Below are positions 25,964 to 34,440 of a stretch of DNA of 64,000 nucleotides, in pieces. The translations under genes and the position numbers were made by a program. Positions within the stretch are counted from its first letter, which is position 1, and each line of letters opens with the position of its first letter. The stretch is from Methylobacterium sp. NMS14P. Its GTDB lineage: Bacteria; Pseudomonadota; Alphaproteobacteria; Rhizobiales; Beijerinckiaceae. The stretch is taken from positions 6,059,001-6,123,000 of the forward strand of contig NZ_CP087106.1 of assembly GCF_028583545.1 (NCBI RefSeq), read 5' to 3'. The notes under the pieces are model-generated. The model searched no databases. It saw nothing but the letters and a program-made list of their open reading frames with translations, and was not told the origin of the DNA.

Positions 25964-27118
25964 GTGCAGCTTGATCCCGCCACCCTGCTGGTCGTCAGCG
26001 CGGCGACGACCTTCCTGGTCGGCACGCTGTTCATGGCCTCGTGGCGGCAGGCACCCGAATCCCGGGTGCTCGCCTACTGGGGCGCGGCGCATCTGGTGGG
26101 CGCGGTCGGATCGGCCGGCCTCGCGCTGCGCAATCAGATCCCCGACCTGATCTCGGTGGGCTTGGCCAACGCCGTGGTGCTCGCCGCCTACGGTCTCATC
26201 TGGAGCGGCGTCCGCTCGTTCGAGCACCGGGAGCCGCGGCTGGGCTTCGCGCTGGCCGGCGCCCTCGGCTGGTGCGTCCTGTGCCTGATCCCGACCTTCT
26301 ACGCGTCGATCGACGCCCGCATCATCTACGCCTCGGCGGTGGCGGCACTCTACTGCTGCGCGGCGACCGCGGAGATCTGGCGCGGTCGCGCCGAGCGGCT
26401 CGCCTCGCGGATCGCCGCCGCCGCCATCCTGGGGCTGCACGGCACCTTCTACATCGTGCGGATCCCCGCGACGCTGGTGGCGCCGCCGCAGCCGGGTCTC
26501 AGCCCGCTCACGTCGCCCTGGGTGGCGATCCTGTGCTTTGTCACCCTGATGTTCTCGATCGCCTCGGCCTTCACCTTCATGGCGCTGGTCAAGGAACGGG
26601 CCGAGCGCGAGCAGCGCATCGCCGCCTCCACGGACGGGCTCACGGGCGTTCGGAACCGCCGGGCCTTCGCGCAGGCCGCCGAGGCCGCGATGGCGCAGCA
26701 CGGTGACGCCGCCCTGCTGCTGTTCGACCTCGACCGGTTCAAGGCGGTCAACGACCGCTTCGGTCACGGCGTCGGCGACGCGGTCCTGGTCGGCTTCTGC
26801 GCCGTGGCGACGACGCTGCTACCCCGCGAGGCCCTGCTGGGCCGCCTGGGCGGCGAGGAGTTCGCCTGCCTGCTGCCGGACGTGTCGCCCGCCGAGGCCC
26901 TGGCCCGGGCGGAGGAGCTGCGCCAGACCTTCGCGCAGCTCACCGTTCCCGAGCTGCCGGCCCTGCGCGTCAGCGTCAGCATCGGGATCGCGCAGGCCCG
27001 CGCGGGGATCGCGTTCGACGAGCTCATGCGGCGGGCCGACGCCGCCCTCTACGTCGCCAAGGATGGCGGGCGCGACCGGGTCGCCGTCGCGGGGCAGGCC
27101 GCGATCCGCGCCGCCTGA
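25964..27118 (+). CDS. Membrane-bound diguanylate cyclase (GGDEF)
   Basis: 384 residues from a GTG. The first 210 residues are a set of hydrophobic helices (about six, e.g. TLLVVSAATTFLVGTLFMA and WVAILCFVTLMFSIASAFTF), a membrane sensor of unknown ligand. The cytoplasmic part has DGLTGVRNRRAF, FDLDRFKAVNDRFGHGVGD and the active-site loop GGEEF at residues 296-300, so c-di-GMP synthesis is expected. The inhibitory RxxD site normally five residues before the loop is not present (the stretch reads PREALLGRL). Product feedback is therefore probably weak. No EAL domain. Confidence 0.9.
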   Translation: MQLDPATLLVVSAATTFLVGTLFMASWRQAPESRVLAYWGAAHLVGAVGSAGLALRNQIPDLISVGLANAVVLAAYGLIWSGVRSFEHREPRLGFALAGALGWCVLCLIPTFYASIDARIIYASAVAALYCCAATAEIWRGRAERLASRIAAAAILGLHGTFYIVRIPATLVAPPQPGLSPLTSPWVAILCFVTLMFSIASAFTFMALVKERAEREQRIAASTDGLTGVRNRRAFAQAAEAAMAQHGDAALLLFDLDRFKAVNDRFGHGVGDAVLVGFCAVATTLLPREALLGRLGGEEFACLLPDVSPAEALARAEELRQTFAQLTVPELPALRVSVSIGIAQARAGIAFDELMRRADAALYVAKDGGRDRVAVAGQAAIRAA

Positions 27119-27134
27119 GGCGGGCGCGGGGCGC

Positions 27135-28610
27135 TCACGCGAGGGCGCGGGCGGCCTCCGAGACCTTGCGCACCGAGGCGTCGACCACGCCCGCCGAGGC
27201 GGCGATCTCCGACATGGCGGCGTGGACGGCGGCGACGCTCTGCGCGGCGGACTGCATGTTCTCGGTCATGTCGCGGGTCACCGCGGCCTGCTCGGTGACG
27301 GCGGACGACACGCTGAGCGAGATCGCGCTGAGCTGCTCGATCGTGGCCCCGATCCCGTCGATCGCCGCCACGGCCCGGGAGGTCTCGGCCTGCACGGCGG
27401 CGATCTGGGTGCCGATCTCGCCGGTCGCCTTGGCGGTCTGCTCGGCGAGCGCCTTCACCTCGGCGGCGACGACCGCGAAGCCCTTGCCGGCGGCCCCGGC
27501 CCGGGCCGCCTCGATGGTGGCGTTCAGCGCCAGGAGGTTCGTCTGGTCGGCGATGGAGCGTATCAGGCTCACCGCCGCCCCGATCCGGTCGGCGGCCCCG
27601 GTCAGGCCCACGACGATCGCCCCCGCCTCCTCGGCGCGGGTGACGACGAGGTCCACGGAGGATTTCGCCTGCAGGGCGTGGCGGCTCAGCTCCTCGATGG
27701 AGGCGGCGAATTCCTCCGAGCCGGCGGCGACCGCCTCGACGTTCCGCGCGGTCTGGCTCGACGTCTCGGCGGTGTCGTCGGCCTGCCGGACGACCCGGCT
27801 CATCGAGTCGCGGATCGCCGCGATGTCGGCGTCGATGGCCCGCTGCCCCTCGGCCCGGCGCTGCCGGTCCTCGACCTGACGGGTGACGTCCGTGGCGAAC
27901 TTCACGACGGCGCAGGGCTTGCCGTCGGCGTCGAGGATCGGGTTGTAGGCGCCGAAGATCCAGACGGTGCGGCCGTCCTTCCCGATCCGCCGGAACTCGC
28001 CGGCCTGATACTCGCCGTTGCCGAGGGCGGCCCAGAACGCCGCGTAGCCGGCGCTGGCCGCCTCGGCCTGCGGCAGGAACATCCGGTGGTGCCGCCCGCG
28101 GATCTCCTCCAGGGTGTAGCCCATGGTGGACAGGAAGTTGGCGTTGGCGTCCGTGATCGTCCCGTCGAGCGCGAAGGTGATCACCGCCTGCGAGCGGTCG
28201 AGGGCCGCGATCTGGCCCGCGTGGCGGGCGTTCCGGGCGCGCTCTTCGGTGATGTCGGTGGCGAGCTTGACGACCTTGATCGGCCGGCCGCGCCGGTCGA
28301 GGATCGGGTTGTACGAGCCCTGGATCCAGACGATCTGGCCGGACTTCGTGACGCGGCGGAAGGCGCGGGCCTCGTGCTGCCCGGCGCGCAGCCGGTCCCA
28401 GAAGGCGGCGTAATCCTGGCCCGCGCGGTCGGCCTCCGGGACGAACACCCGGTGGTGCTGGCCGCGCACCTCTTCGGGCGTGTAGCCCAGGAGGTCGAGG
28501 AACAGCGCGTTCGCGTCGGTGACGGTGCCGTCGAGATCGAACTCGACCCGCGCCATCGTCCGGTCGATCGCCGCGAGCAGGGCGTCGTCGCGTGAACCAA
28601 ACATCGCCAT
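27135..28610 (-). CDS. Soluble double-PAS methyl-accepting chemotaxis protein
   Basis: 491 residues without membrane helices. Two PAS domains in tandem (residues 1-125 and 126-250) share the same YNPILD signature and GQHHRVF/GRHHRMF loop, showing an internal duplication. They are followed by a short linker ([10 protein letters not shown]) and a chemoreceptor signalling domain (about 285-491). That domain contains the hairpin tip [44 protein letters not shown]. The tip binds CheA/CheW; PAS domains probably hold heme, flavin or a small ligand for energy or redox taxis. The ATG at 28610 (MAMFGS) is preferred; 28604 is a near alternative. The open frame continues upstream to 28745 without conserved-looking sequence. 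Confidence 0.9.
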   Translation of the reverse strand: MAMFGSRDDALLAAIDRTMARVEFDLDGTVTDANALFLDLLGYTPEEVRGQHHRVFVPEADRAGQDYAAFWDRLRAGQHEARAFRRVTKSGQIVWIQGSYNPILDRRGRPIKVVKLATDITEERARNARHAGQIAALDRSQAVITFALDGTITDANANFLSTMGYTLEEIRGRHHRMFLPQAEAASAGYAAFWAALGNGEYQAGEFRRIGKDGRTVWIFGAYNPILDADGKPCAVVKFATDVTRQVEDRQRRAEGQRAIDADIAAIRDSMSRVVRQADDTAETSSQTARNVEAVAAGSEEFAASIEELSRHALQAKSSVDLVVTRAEEAGAIVVGLTGAADRIGAAVSLIRSIADQTNLLALNATIEAARAGAAGKGFAVVAAEVKALAEQTAKATGEIGTQIAAVQAETSRAVAAIDGIGATIEQLSAISLSVSSAVTEQAAVTRDMTENMQSAAQSVAAVHAAMSEIAASAGVVDASVRKVSEAARALA

Positions 28611-28715
28611 CGCCGTCTGTGCTCGCCTGATCTGTAATGTGTGCGGGGAAGGATGAGGAGATTGGCTTAAAAATCCATTAATGTCGATCTGTCGCCATGA
28701 ATCGGATCGTCGATC

Positions 28716-28745
28716 AGTATCGCAACACTGAGACCGCCAAGTCAA
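28716..28745 (-). promoter_or_regulatory. Sigma-70-like promoter for the chemoreceptor gene
   Basis: Minus-strand TTGACT (28745-28740), an 18-base spacer and GATACT (28721-28716). Transcription would begin near 28709, about 100 bases before the gene. The 373-base gap 28611-28983 is the most AT-rich part of the window: the row 28741-28800 is 22 of 60 G+C by hand count. No further gene was found in it; the right part must also hold the slyX promoter. Confidence 0.45.
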
Positions 28746-28983
28746 TCTGCATACGATGCGTTTTCAATGTAGATGTTGGCCGTATTTATACAAATACATC
28801 GTTGTTTGATGTGAAATATTGCGAGCTTTGATCGTGTTTCCAGCGTCGGCTGACTGGTCATGACCGGACGCTGCCGCGCAGGTTGTCCGGCGGGCGGCCT
28901 GCGCTAGGAGGAGGGTCGAGCGCCGGCGGCCCGACCCGATCAGGAGGGGCGGCTCGCGGCACGGCACTGACGGGAGACCCGAC

Positions 28984-29190
28984 ATGGACGAGGCCACACG
29001 GATCGATCGCCTGGAGATGCGCCTGACCGAGCAGGACGCGACGATCGAGGATCTGAACCGGACCGTGACCGAGCAGTGGCGGGTGATCGACCGGCTCGTG
29101 CGGCAGCTCGACGCGCTGCGGGAGCAGGTGGAGGAGGCGGCCGCCCGGGCGGCGCCGCGGGGGCCGGAGCCGCCGCCGCCGCATTACTGA
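28984..29190 (+). CDS. slyX: SlyX-family protein
   Basis: 68 residues: MDEATRIDRLEMRLTEQDATIEDLNRTVTEQWRVIDRLVRQLDALREQVEEAAA, a continuous amphipathic coiled coil with the SlyX signature, then a proline-rich tail ending PPPPHY. Exact function is unknown; SlyX proteins are small cytosolic coiled coils found across proteobacteria. It converges on the aldehyde dehydrogenase gene across a strong hairpin. Confidence 0.88.
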   Translation: MDEATRIDRLEMRLTEQDATIEDLNRTVTEQWRVIDRLVRQLDALREQVEEAAARAAPRGPEPPPPHY

Positions 29191-29198
29191 GGGGGAGG

Positions 29199-29224
29199 GG
29201 CCGGCGCGCCGCAGCGCGCCGGCC
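29199..29224. terminator. Bidirectional hairpin between slyX and the aldehyde dehydrogenase gene
   Basis: Perfect 11-base arms GGCCGGCGCGC and GCGCGCCGGCC with the 4-base loop CGCA, lying between convergent stop codons. It can serve transcripts from both sides; no T-run on either strand. Confidence 0.65.
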
Positions 29225-29230
29225 GAGGCG

Positions 29231-30664
29231 TCAGAAGTTCGCCTGCGTGACGAACTTGGTGACCAGGTAGGCGTCGAGGGCCTCCGGGCCGCCCTCGCTG
29301 CCGTAGCCCGAATCCTTGACGCCGCCGAACGGGGTCTCCGGCAGGGCGAGTCCGTGGTGGTTGATCGAGATCATGCCGCTCTCGACCCCGTTCGACACCC
29401 GCGCCGCCCGCTCGGCCGAGCGGGTGTAGGCGTAGGCCGCGAGCCCGTAGGGCAGGCGGTTGGCCTCGGTGAGCGCCTCCTCGTCGTCGGAGAACCGGTT
29501 GATCATCGCCAGGGGACCGAAGGGTTCCTCGTTCATGATCCGGGCGGTCAGCGGCACCTCGGTGAAGACCGTCGGCTCGAAGAAGTTGCCCTGGTTGCCG
29601 ATGCGCTTGCCGCCGGCGCGCAGCGTTGCGCCGCTCGACTCGGCGTCCGCCGCCAGCGCCGTGACGGCGTCGAGGCGCCGCCCGTGGACCAGCGGGCCCA
29701 TCTTGGTCTCGGGATCGAGCCCGTCGCCGACCTTCACCGACTTGGCGAAGGTGGTGAAGCCCTCGACGAAGCGGTCGAAGACCGAATCGTGCACGAGGAA
29801 CCGGGTCGGCGAGACGCAGACCTGGCCGGCATTGCGGAACTTCGAGGGGGCGAGGACGGCCACCGCCTTCTCCACGTCGGCGTCGCCGAACACGATCGCG
29901 GGGGCGTGGCCGCCGAGCTCCATCGTGGCGCGCTTCATGTGCTCGCCCGCGAGCGCCGCGAGCTTCTTGCCGACCACGGTCGAGCCGGTGAACGAGATCT
30001 TCCGGATGACCGGGTGCGGGATCAGGTAGGCCGAGATGGCCTCGGGATCACCGTAGACCAGTGAGAGCGCGTCGCCCGGGATGCCGGCATCCAGGAAGGC
30101 GCGGACGAGGGCGGCGCAGCTCGCCGGCGTGTCTTCCGGGCCCTTCAGGATCACCGTGCAGCCGGTGCAGAGCGCCGCCGAGATCTTGCGGACCGCCTGA
30201 TTGATCGGGAAGTTCCAGGGCGTGAAGCAGGCCACCGGCCCGACCGCCTCGCGCACCACCGCCTGCAGCACGCCGTCGGCGCGGCCCGGGATGACGCGGC
30301 CGTAGGCGCGCTTTCCCTCCTCGGCGAACCAGTCGATGATGTCGACCGCCGCCAGGGTCTCGACCCGCGACTCGGCCAGCGGCTTGCCCTGTTCCAGGGT
30401 CATGATCCGGGCGATCTCGTCGACCCGGGCGCGCAGCAGGTCGGCCGCCTTGCGCATCACCTTGGCGCGCTCGAAGGGGGCGACCCTGCGCCAAGCCGGG
30501 AAGGCGCGGGCGGCGGCCGCCAGGGCCTCGTCGAGATCCGCCGTGGTGGCGACCGCGCACTGGCCGATCGTCTCGCCCGTGGCGGGGTTCAGGACCCCCA
30601 GGGTGTCCCGGTCGGCACCCGCGCGCCAGCGCCCGGCGATGTGAAGCTCGGTATCCGGATACAT
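29231..30664 (-). CDS. NAD(P)-dependent aldehyde dehydrogenase, succinate-semialdehyde type
   Basis: 477 residues, cytoplasmic. It shows the aldehyde dehydrogenase fold with cofactor motif [13 protein letters not shown], the catalytic Glu region [12 protein letters not shown] and the nucleophilic Cys in [12 protein letters not shown]. The late [16 protein letters not shown] is the usual GabD/class 5 signature. [12 protein letters not shown] near residue 95 also fits the SSADH group. The enzyme oxidises an aldehyde (probably succinate or glutarate semialdehyde) to the acid. The ATG at 30664 was chosen because upstream in-frame sequence is not conserved-looking. Substrate within the family is uncertain. 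Confidence 0.9.
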   Translation of the reverse strand: MYPDTELHIAGRWRAGADRDTLGVLNPATGETIGQCAVATTADLDEALAAAARAFPAWRRVAPFERAKVMRKAADLLRARVDEIARIMTLEQGKPLAESRVETLAAVDIIDWFAEEGKRAYGRVIPGRADGVLQAVVREAVGPVACFTPWNFPINQAVRKISAALCTGCTVILKGPEDTPASCAALVRAFLDAGIPGDALSLVYGDPEAISAYLIPHPVIRKISFTGSTVVGKKLAALAGEHMKRATMELGGHAPAIVFGDADVEKAVAVLAPSKFRNAGQVCVSPTRFLVHDSVFDRFVEGFTTFAKSVKVGDGLDPETKMGPLVHGRRLDAVTALAADAESSGATLRAGGKRIGNQGNFFEPTVFTEVPLTARIMNEEPFGPLAMINRFSDDEEALTEANRLPYGLAAYAYTRSAERAARVSNGVESGMISINHHGLALPETPFGGVKDSGYGSEGGPEALDAYLVTKFVTQANF

Positions 30665-30765
30665 CGGTCGATTCCCGCTCGGCCGCACCATCGGCCGCAG
30701 GCGGAATGTGGCGATGTGGCGCGCCCCGGCAATCCCCGCGGCGGCATGGCTGGCGCCGTCTGTAG

Positions 30766-31551
30766 TCAGGCGGCGGCGCGTGCGGGCTCCGGCGCCTCGA
30801 CGACGGTCGCGGTGCCGTGGCGGGCGCGCAGGGTCGCGCCCTTCGGGACGACCCGCCAGCCCTCGCGGCAGCCGTCGATCGGCTCCGAGACCACCACGAT
30901 GCCGCCCGGCCCCTCGCGGTAGTACAGGCTCGGCGGCCGGCCGTCGCAGGCCCATCGATAGGCGGTCAGAGTCTCGCCGTCCGTGAGCAGCGCGGTGAAG
31001 CGCAGCGGCTCGCAGACATTCGCCGCCTCCATCAACTCGCGAACGATCTTCAGCGTCCGCGCCATCGCGCCGACGGGATCCGCTTCCAGGCCGTTGGCGA
31101 GCGCCAGGAGGAAGAGCGCCTCCGAGTCGGTGCTGCCGCGGCGATGGTCGTAGTAGGAATCCGGGATCAGCGCCTCGAGGCGCCGCTTGATCCGGTGGTA
31201 GCCGCCGATCTGGCCGTTGTGCATGAACAGGTGGCGGCCGTACACGAAGGGGTGGCAGTTGGCCCGGGCGGTGGCCGTCCCGGTCGAGGCGCGCACGTGG
31301 GCGAAGAAGGTCCGCGCCCGCACCTGCCCGCAGAGGTTCACCAGGTTCTCGTCGGACCAGGCCGGGGAGATGTCGCGATAGACACCCGGCTCGGGTCGCT
31401 CGGCGTACCAGCCGATGCCGAAGCCGTCGCCGTTGGTCTCGGTCTTCCCCTCGTCGGCGTGCAGCGACTGGTGCACCAGCGAGTGGGTCGGCGCGCAGAC
31501 GAGGTCGGAGAGGAAGACCGGCTCACCGCTGTAGGCGAGGAAACGGCACAT
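30766..31551 (-). CDS. Class II glutamine amidotransferase (EgtC/YafJ-like)
   Basis: 261 residues starting [18 protein letters not shown]; Cys2 is the N-terminal nucleophile exposed after Met removal, which fixes the start at 31551. Other motifs: [61 protein letters not shown] and STDSEALF. The glutaminase domain is not fused to a synthetase domain, as in EgtC (ergothioneine) and YafJ. No other ergothioneine gene lies nearby, so the acceptor is unknown. It reads away from the response-regulator gene. Confidence 0.87.
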   Translation of the reverse strand: MCRFLAYSGEPVFLSDLVCAPTHSLVHQSLHADEGKTETNGDGFGIGWYAERPEPGVYRDISPAWSDENLVNLCGQVRARTFFAHVRASTGTATARANCHPFVYGRHLFMHNGQIGGYHRIKRRLEALIPDSYYDHRRGSTDSEALFLLALANGLEADPVGAMARTLKIVRELMEAANVCEPLRFTALLTDGETLTAYRWACDGRPPSLYYREGPGGIVVVSEPIDGCREGWRVVPKGATLRARHGTATVVEAPEPARAAA

Positions 31552-31676
31552 GTCGGACGGTGATCCTTCAGCTCTGGGCCGCGTTCGATCCGGTGAGACG
31601 CCTCCCGCGGGTGGAGACGTTCCGCCGCAGGACGTTAACAGTCGGTCCACTCCGGTGAACAGTTTCTTAACCGACC

Positions 31677-31701
31677 GGAAACTGCGCCATTTTCGTGCGT
31701 T
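31677..31701 (+). promoter_or_regulatory. EcfG-like promoter candidate (GGAAA-N16-CGTT)
   Basis: Lies in the 320-base gap 31552-31871, upstream of the single-domain response regulator. Alphaproteobacterial general-stress promoters follow GGAAC-N16/17-CGTT; here the first half has A at the fifth position, so this is an imperfect match. No other structure was recognised in the gap. Confidence 0.25.
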
Positions 31702-31871
31702 CCGCATGGAAATGGTGCCGCCTGTCCGCAGGGCAGGCATTCGCCCCCGGAGCGGAGCGACTCTTGTGAGCCGCCTCATGAAGGATCAGCATGGCCGAAT
31801 CGGGGAATCAGAAGTTCGCCCTACAGGCGACCGCCCGACGCGGGGCAAGGCACCGGCAGCAGGAGACTTTT

Positions 31872-32264
31872 ATGGATCGCGCAACGCCCGATAGTTCCGC
31901 CCCCGTGGCGCTCGTCGTGGAGGACGATGCGGCTGTGCGCGATCTCGCGACGGCGGTGCTCGAGGAGACCGACCTCGGCGTGATCGCCTGCGAGAGTGCG
32001 GAGGCGGCCCTCTCGGTGCTGGAGCGGGCCGACGTGACGGTGGCACTGCTCTTCGCCGACGTGCGCCTGCCCGGTGCCATGGACGGCGTGTCACTCGCGC
32101 AGGCGGTGAAGCGGCGCTGGCCCGACGTGCGCGTGGTCGTCACCTCCGGCGCGAGCCGGGACGCGCGTCTCCCCGACCAGGCGGTCTACATGCAGAAGCC
32201 TTGGCGGGCCCTGGACGTGCTGGTCCAGGCCGAGCACGCGACCATGGCCGCCAAGGCGGCTTGA
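31872..32264 (+). CDS. Single-domain response regulator
   Basis: 130 residues, receiver fold only: VALVVEDDAAVRDLATAVLE, phospho-acceptor Asp63 in LLFADVRLPGAMDG, Thr/Ser in VVVTSGASRD and the Lys of YMQKPWRALDV. No output domain, so it would work through protein contacts or in a phosphorelay. A strong AGGAGA sits 6 bases before the ATG at 31872. No kinase gene lies next to it. The gap to rpsU that follows (313 bases) contains one family-A palindrome and the rpsU terminator. Confidence 0.88.
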   Translation: MDRATPDSSAPVALVVEDDAAVRDLATAVLEETDLGVIACESAEAALSVLERADVTVALLFADVRLPGAMDGVSLAQAVKRRWPDVRVVVTSGASRDARLPDQAVYMQKPWRALDVLVQAEHATMAAKAA

Positions 32265-32434
32265 ACGGGCGGCTTGAACCGGCGGCGGCCGACGCCCTTC
32301 ACGTCGTCGCGAGCGCCGCGACCCGACTCGGCGCCGCATCCCCGGATGCGGCTTCGATTTGCGCGGCTAGAGCTCTTCTCGCCCGTGTTGCAGCGGTTCG
32401 GAGGAACAACTCCGGTCGAGACAGCCGCGCCACG

Positions 32435-32460
32435 CCCCCTCTCCCGCACGGGAGAGGGGA
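32435..32460. repeat. Short palindromic repeat (family A), third copy
   Basis: Core CCCTCTCCCGCACGGGAGAGGG, the same palindrome as in the urtA-urtB gap, but here single and without the TTGGGGTGAGGGA extension. It lies in the gap between the response regulator and rpsU. Confidence 0.75.
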
Positions 32461-32523
32461 GCCGCGCCGCGGACGTCTCGCGTTACCGGGCGTCGCCGTC
32501 CGGGCGCGACGCGACCCAAAGAA

Positions 32524-32555
32524 AAAGCCCGGCCTGCGCGCGCAGGCCGGGCTTT
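32524..32555 (-). terminator. Rho-independent terminator of rpsU
   Basis: A perfect 32-base palindrome (AAAGCCCGGCCTGCGC and its complement). Read on the minus strand it follows the rpsU stop by 22 bases and continues into TTTTTCTTT, giving a textbook terminator. It could also end plus-strand transcripts from the response regulator. Confidence 0.88.
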
Positions 32556-32577
32556 CCCGTAACCGGAGTGGTGTCGC

Positions 32578-32913
32578 TCAGGCGGCGGGAGCCGGGCTGA
32601 CCGGGGTCTGACCGGCGGCGTTGCCGCCCTGACCCTGCGCGGCAGACGGCGACGGGAAGCCGGGACGGCGGCTGCCGGCGGGGAAGCGGGGCTTCGGCTT
32701 CGGCGCGGCGATCAGGCCCTCGCGGATCGCGGTCTTGCGGGCCTGCTTGCGGGCGCGGCGGACGGCCTCGGCCTTCTCGCGAGCCTTGCGCACGGACGGC
32801 TTCTCATAAGCCTTGCGCTGCTTCATCTCGCGGAAGATGCCCTCGCGCTGCATCTTCTTCTTGAGGACGCGGAGCGCTTGATCGACGTTGTTGTCGCGAA
32901 CGAGTACCTGCAA
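32578..32913 (-). CDS. rpsU: 30S ribosomal protein S21
   Basis: Small-subunit protein near the anti-Shine-Dalgarno region of 16S rRNA. The first 70 residues ([56 protein letters not shown]) are the standard S21. The remaining 40 or so form a proline/glycine/alanine-rich tail ([20 protein letters not shown] ... [10 protein letters not shown]), a low-complexity extension as seen in some alphaproteobacterial S21 proteins. It is a single-gene unit with its own promoter, structured leader and strong terminator. Confidence 0.95.
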   Translation of the reverse strand: MQVLVRDNNVDQALRVLKKKMQREGIFREMKQRKAYEKPSVRKAREKAEAVRRARKQARKTAIREGLIAAPKPKPRFPAGSRRPGFPSPSAAQGQGGNAAGQTPVSPAPAA

Positions 32914-32970
32914 CGGACTTGATCCTCTGGACCTGAAGTTCTGGGTTCACGCGGCCCGCCGCCGATCTGG

Positions 32971-33026
32971 AAACCGGCAACGTCCCTCGCCCGGTTTGAA
33001 CCCGGGAGGGACGGGAACGTCGGTTT
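32971..33026 (-). promoter_or_regulatory. Large hairpin in the rpsU leader
   Basis: Inner arms GTCCCTCGCCCGG (32982-32994) and CCCGGGAGGGAC (33001-33012) pair with one bulge around TTTGAA. Outer AAACCG/CGGTTT (32971-32976 and 33021-33026) extend the stem. It begins about 58 bases before the rpsU ATG and lies inside the predicted 140-base leader. It may regulate rpsU translation or stability, as many ribosomal-protein leaders do; no protein partner can be named. Confidence 0.5.
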
Positions 33027-33059
33027 CCGAATCGGCGTGGAGCTCACGCCTTGACGGGG

Positions 33060-33088
33060 CTATTACACCAAGCGCGCACCAGTTCCAA
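33060..33088 (-). promoter_or_regulatory. Sigma-70-like promoter for rpsU
   Basis: Minus-strand TTGGAA (33088-33083), a 17-base spacer and TAATAG (33065-33060). Predicted start near 33053. The same gap must also supply the threonine aldolase promoter on the plus strand. Confidence 0.5.
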
Positions 33089-33135
33089 CCGGGCCGCGCG
33101 ATCCATCTGCGCCTGCGCCGTGCTAGGTTGCGCGG

Positions 33136-34182
33136 ATGAGACACGACGACTCGCAGCAATTCGCCAGCGACAACTATTCCGGCATCTGCCCGGAGGCCTG
33201 GGCGGCGATGGAGGCGGCCAATCGCGGCCACGCCCCGGCCTACGGCGAGGATGCCTGGACCGCCCGGGCGGCCGACGCGTTCCGAGACCTGTTCGAGACC
33301 CCGTGCGAGGTGTTCTTCGCCTTCAACGGCACGGCCGCCAACGCGCTGGCCCTGGCGGCGCTGTGCCAGTCCTACCACAGCGTGATCTGCGCCGACTCGG
33401 CCCATGTCGAGACCGACGAGTGCGGCGCGCCGGAATTCTTCTCCAACGGCTCGAAGCTGCTGACCGTCCGGACCGAGGGCGGCAAGCTCACGCCGGAGGC
33501 GATCCGCGGGCTCGCCCAGAACCGCAGCGACATCCACTTCCCGCGGCCGCGCGTGGTGACGATCACCCAGCCGACCGAGACCGGTCAGGTCTACAGCCTC
33601 GCCGAGCTGCGGGCCCTGTCGGCGACCTGCCGCGAGCTGGGCCTCGCCCTGCACATGGACGGGTCGCGCTTCGCCAACGCCTGCGCGAGCCTCGGTTGCA
33701 GCCCCGCCGACATGACGTGGCGGTCGGGCGTCGACGTCCTGTGCTTCGGCGGCACCAAGAACGGCATGCATGCCGGCGAGGCCGTGGTGTTCTTCGACGC
33801 CAAGCTCGCGGAGGATTTCGGCTACCGCTGCAAGCAGGCCGGACAGCTCGCCTCGAAGATGCGCTTCCTCGCCGCCCCGTGGGTCGGCATGCTGGAGAGC
33901 GGCGCGTGGCTGACGAACGCGGCCCACGGCAATGCCTGCGCCCGGCGCTTCGCCGAGGCGGTCGCCGGGCTGCCGGGGGTGCGGGCGCTGTTCCCCGTCG
34001 AGGCGAACGCGGTCTTCCTGACGATGCCCGCCACCACGATGGAGGGCCTGCGCGCCCGGGGCTGGCGGTTCTACACCTTCATCGGCGGCGGGGCGCGCTT
34101 CATGTTCGCCTGGGATGCCCGGTCCGAGCGGGTCGACGAGCTGGTCGGCGACCTGCGCGCGCTGGCGGCCGCCGCGGCCTGA
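33136..34182 (+). CDS. ltaE: Low-specificity L-threonine aldolase
   Basis: 348 residues, a pyridoxal-phosphate enzyme that splits threonine (and allo-threonine, phenylserine) to glycine and an aldehyde. Cofactor lysine Lys208 lies in CFGGTKNGMHAGE; Asp175 (LHMDGSRFANA) contacts the pyridine nitrogen. The N-terminal FASDNYSGICPEAWAAM and the C-terminal FYTFIGGGARFMFAWD also match the family. Cytosolic; makes glycine and links to one-carbon metabolism. It may be a single-gene unit, converging on DUF1501 across a family-B repeat. Confidence 0.92.
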   Translation: MRHDDSQQFASDNYSGICPEAWAAMEAANRGHAPAYGEDAWTARAADAFRDLFETPCEVFFAFNGTAANALALAALCQSYHSVICADSAHVETDECGAPEFFSNGSKLLTVRTEGGKLTPEAIRGLAQNRSDIHFPRPRVVTITQPTETGQVYSLAELRALSATCRELGLALHMDGSRFANACASLGCSPADMTWRSGVDVLCFGGTKNGMHAGEAVVFFDAKLAEDFGYRCKQAGQLASKMRFLAAPWVGMLESGAWLTNAAHGNACARRFAEAVAGLPGVRALFPVEANAVFLTMPATTMEGLRARGWRFYTFIGGGARFMFAWDARSERVDELVGDLRALAAAAA

Positions 34183-34283
34183 GCAAGCGGACATAGAGGT
34201 AGAGCCGCCTCACCGAATGTGTCTCGCGCGCAGGTGTCGAGCTTTTCTGAGGAGCGTCGATACGCCGGCGCGACGTGCGCACC

Positions 34284-34377
34284 GTCGTCCTTGCGAGCGC
34301 AGTGACGCAATCCAGTGTCGCGCGACGCTGTCCGATGGCGTGCGGCCCTGGTTCACTTCGCTGCACTCGCGATGACG
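34284..34377. repeat. Dispersed palindromic repeat (family B), copy 1
   Basis: Ends GTCGTCCTTGCGAGCGCAGT and, reversed, CGTCATCGCGAGTGCAGCGA form an imperfect 30-base inverted repeat with an internal 30-base segment. It lies between convergent genes ltaE and DUF1501. A closely related copy is at 38974-39070. Confidence 0.75.
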
Positions 34378-34440
34378 GCAGAGCCGGTGACCCAGGCTCG
34401 CGAGTGCCGGGACGGCACGACGCTGCGGCGACCTGCCCCC

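Noticed and set aside
28764..28997. A 77-codon minus-strand frame in the AT-rich gap
   Set aside because: It has no ribosome-binding site or recognisable motif and overlaps the slyX start.
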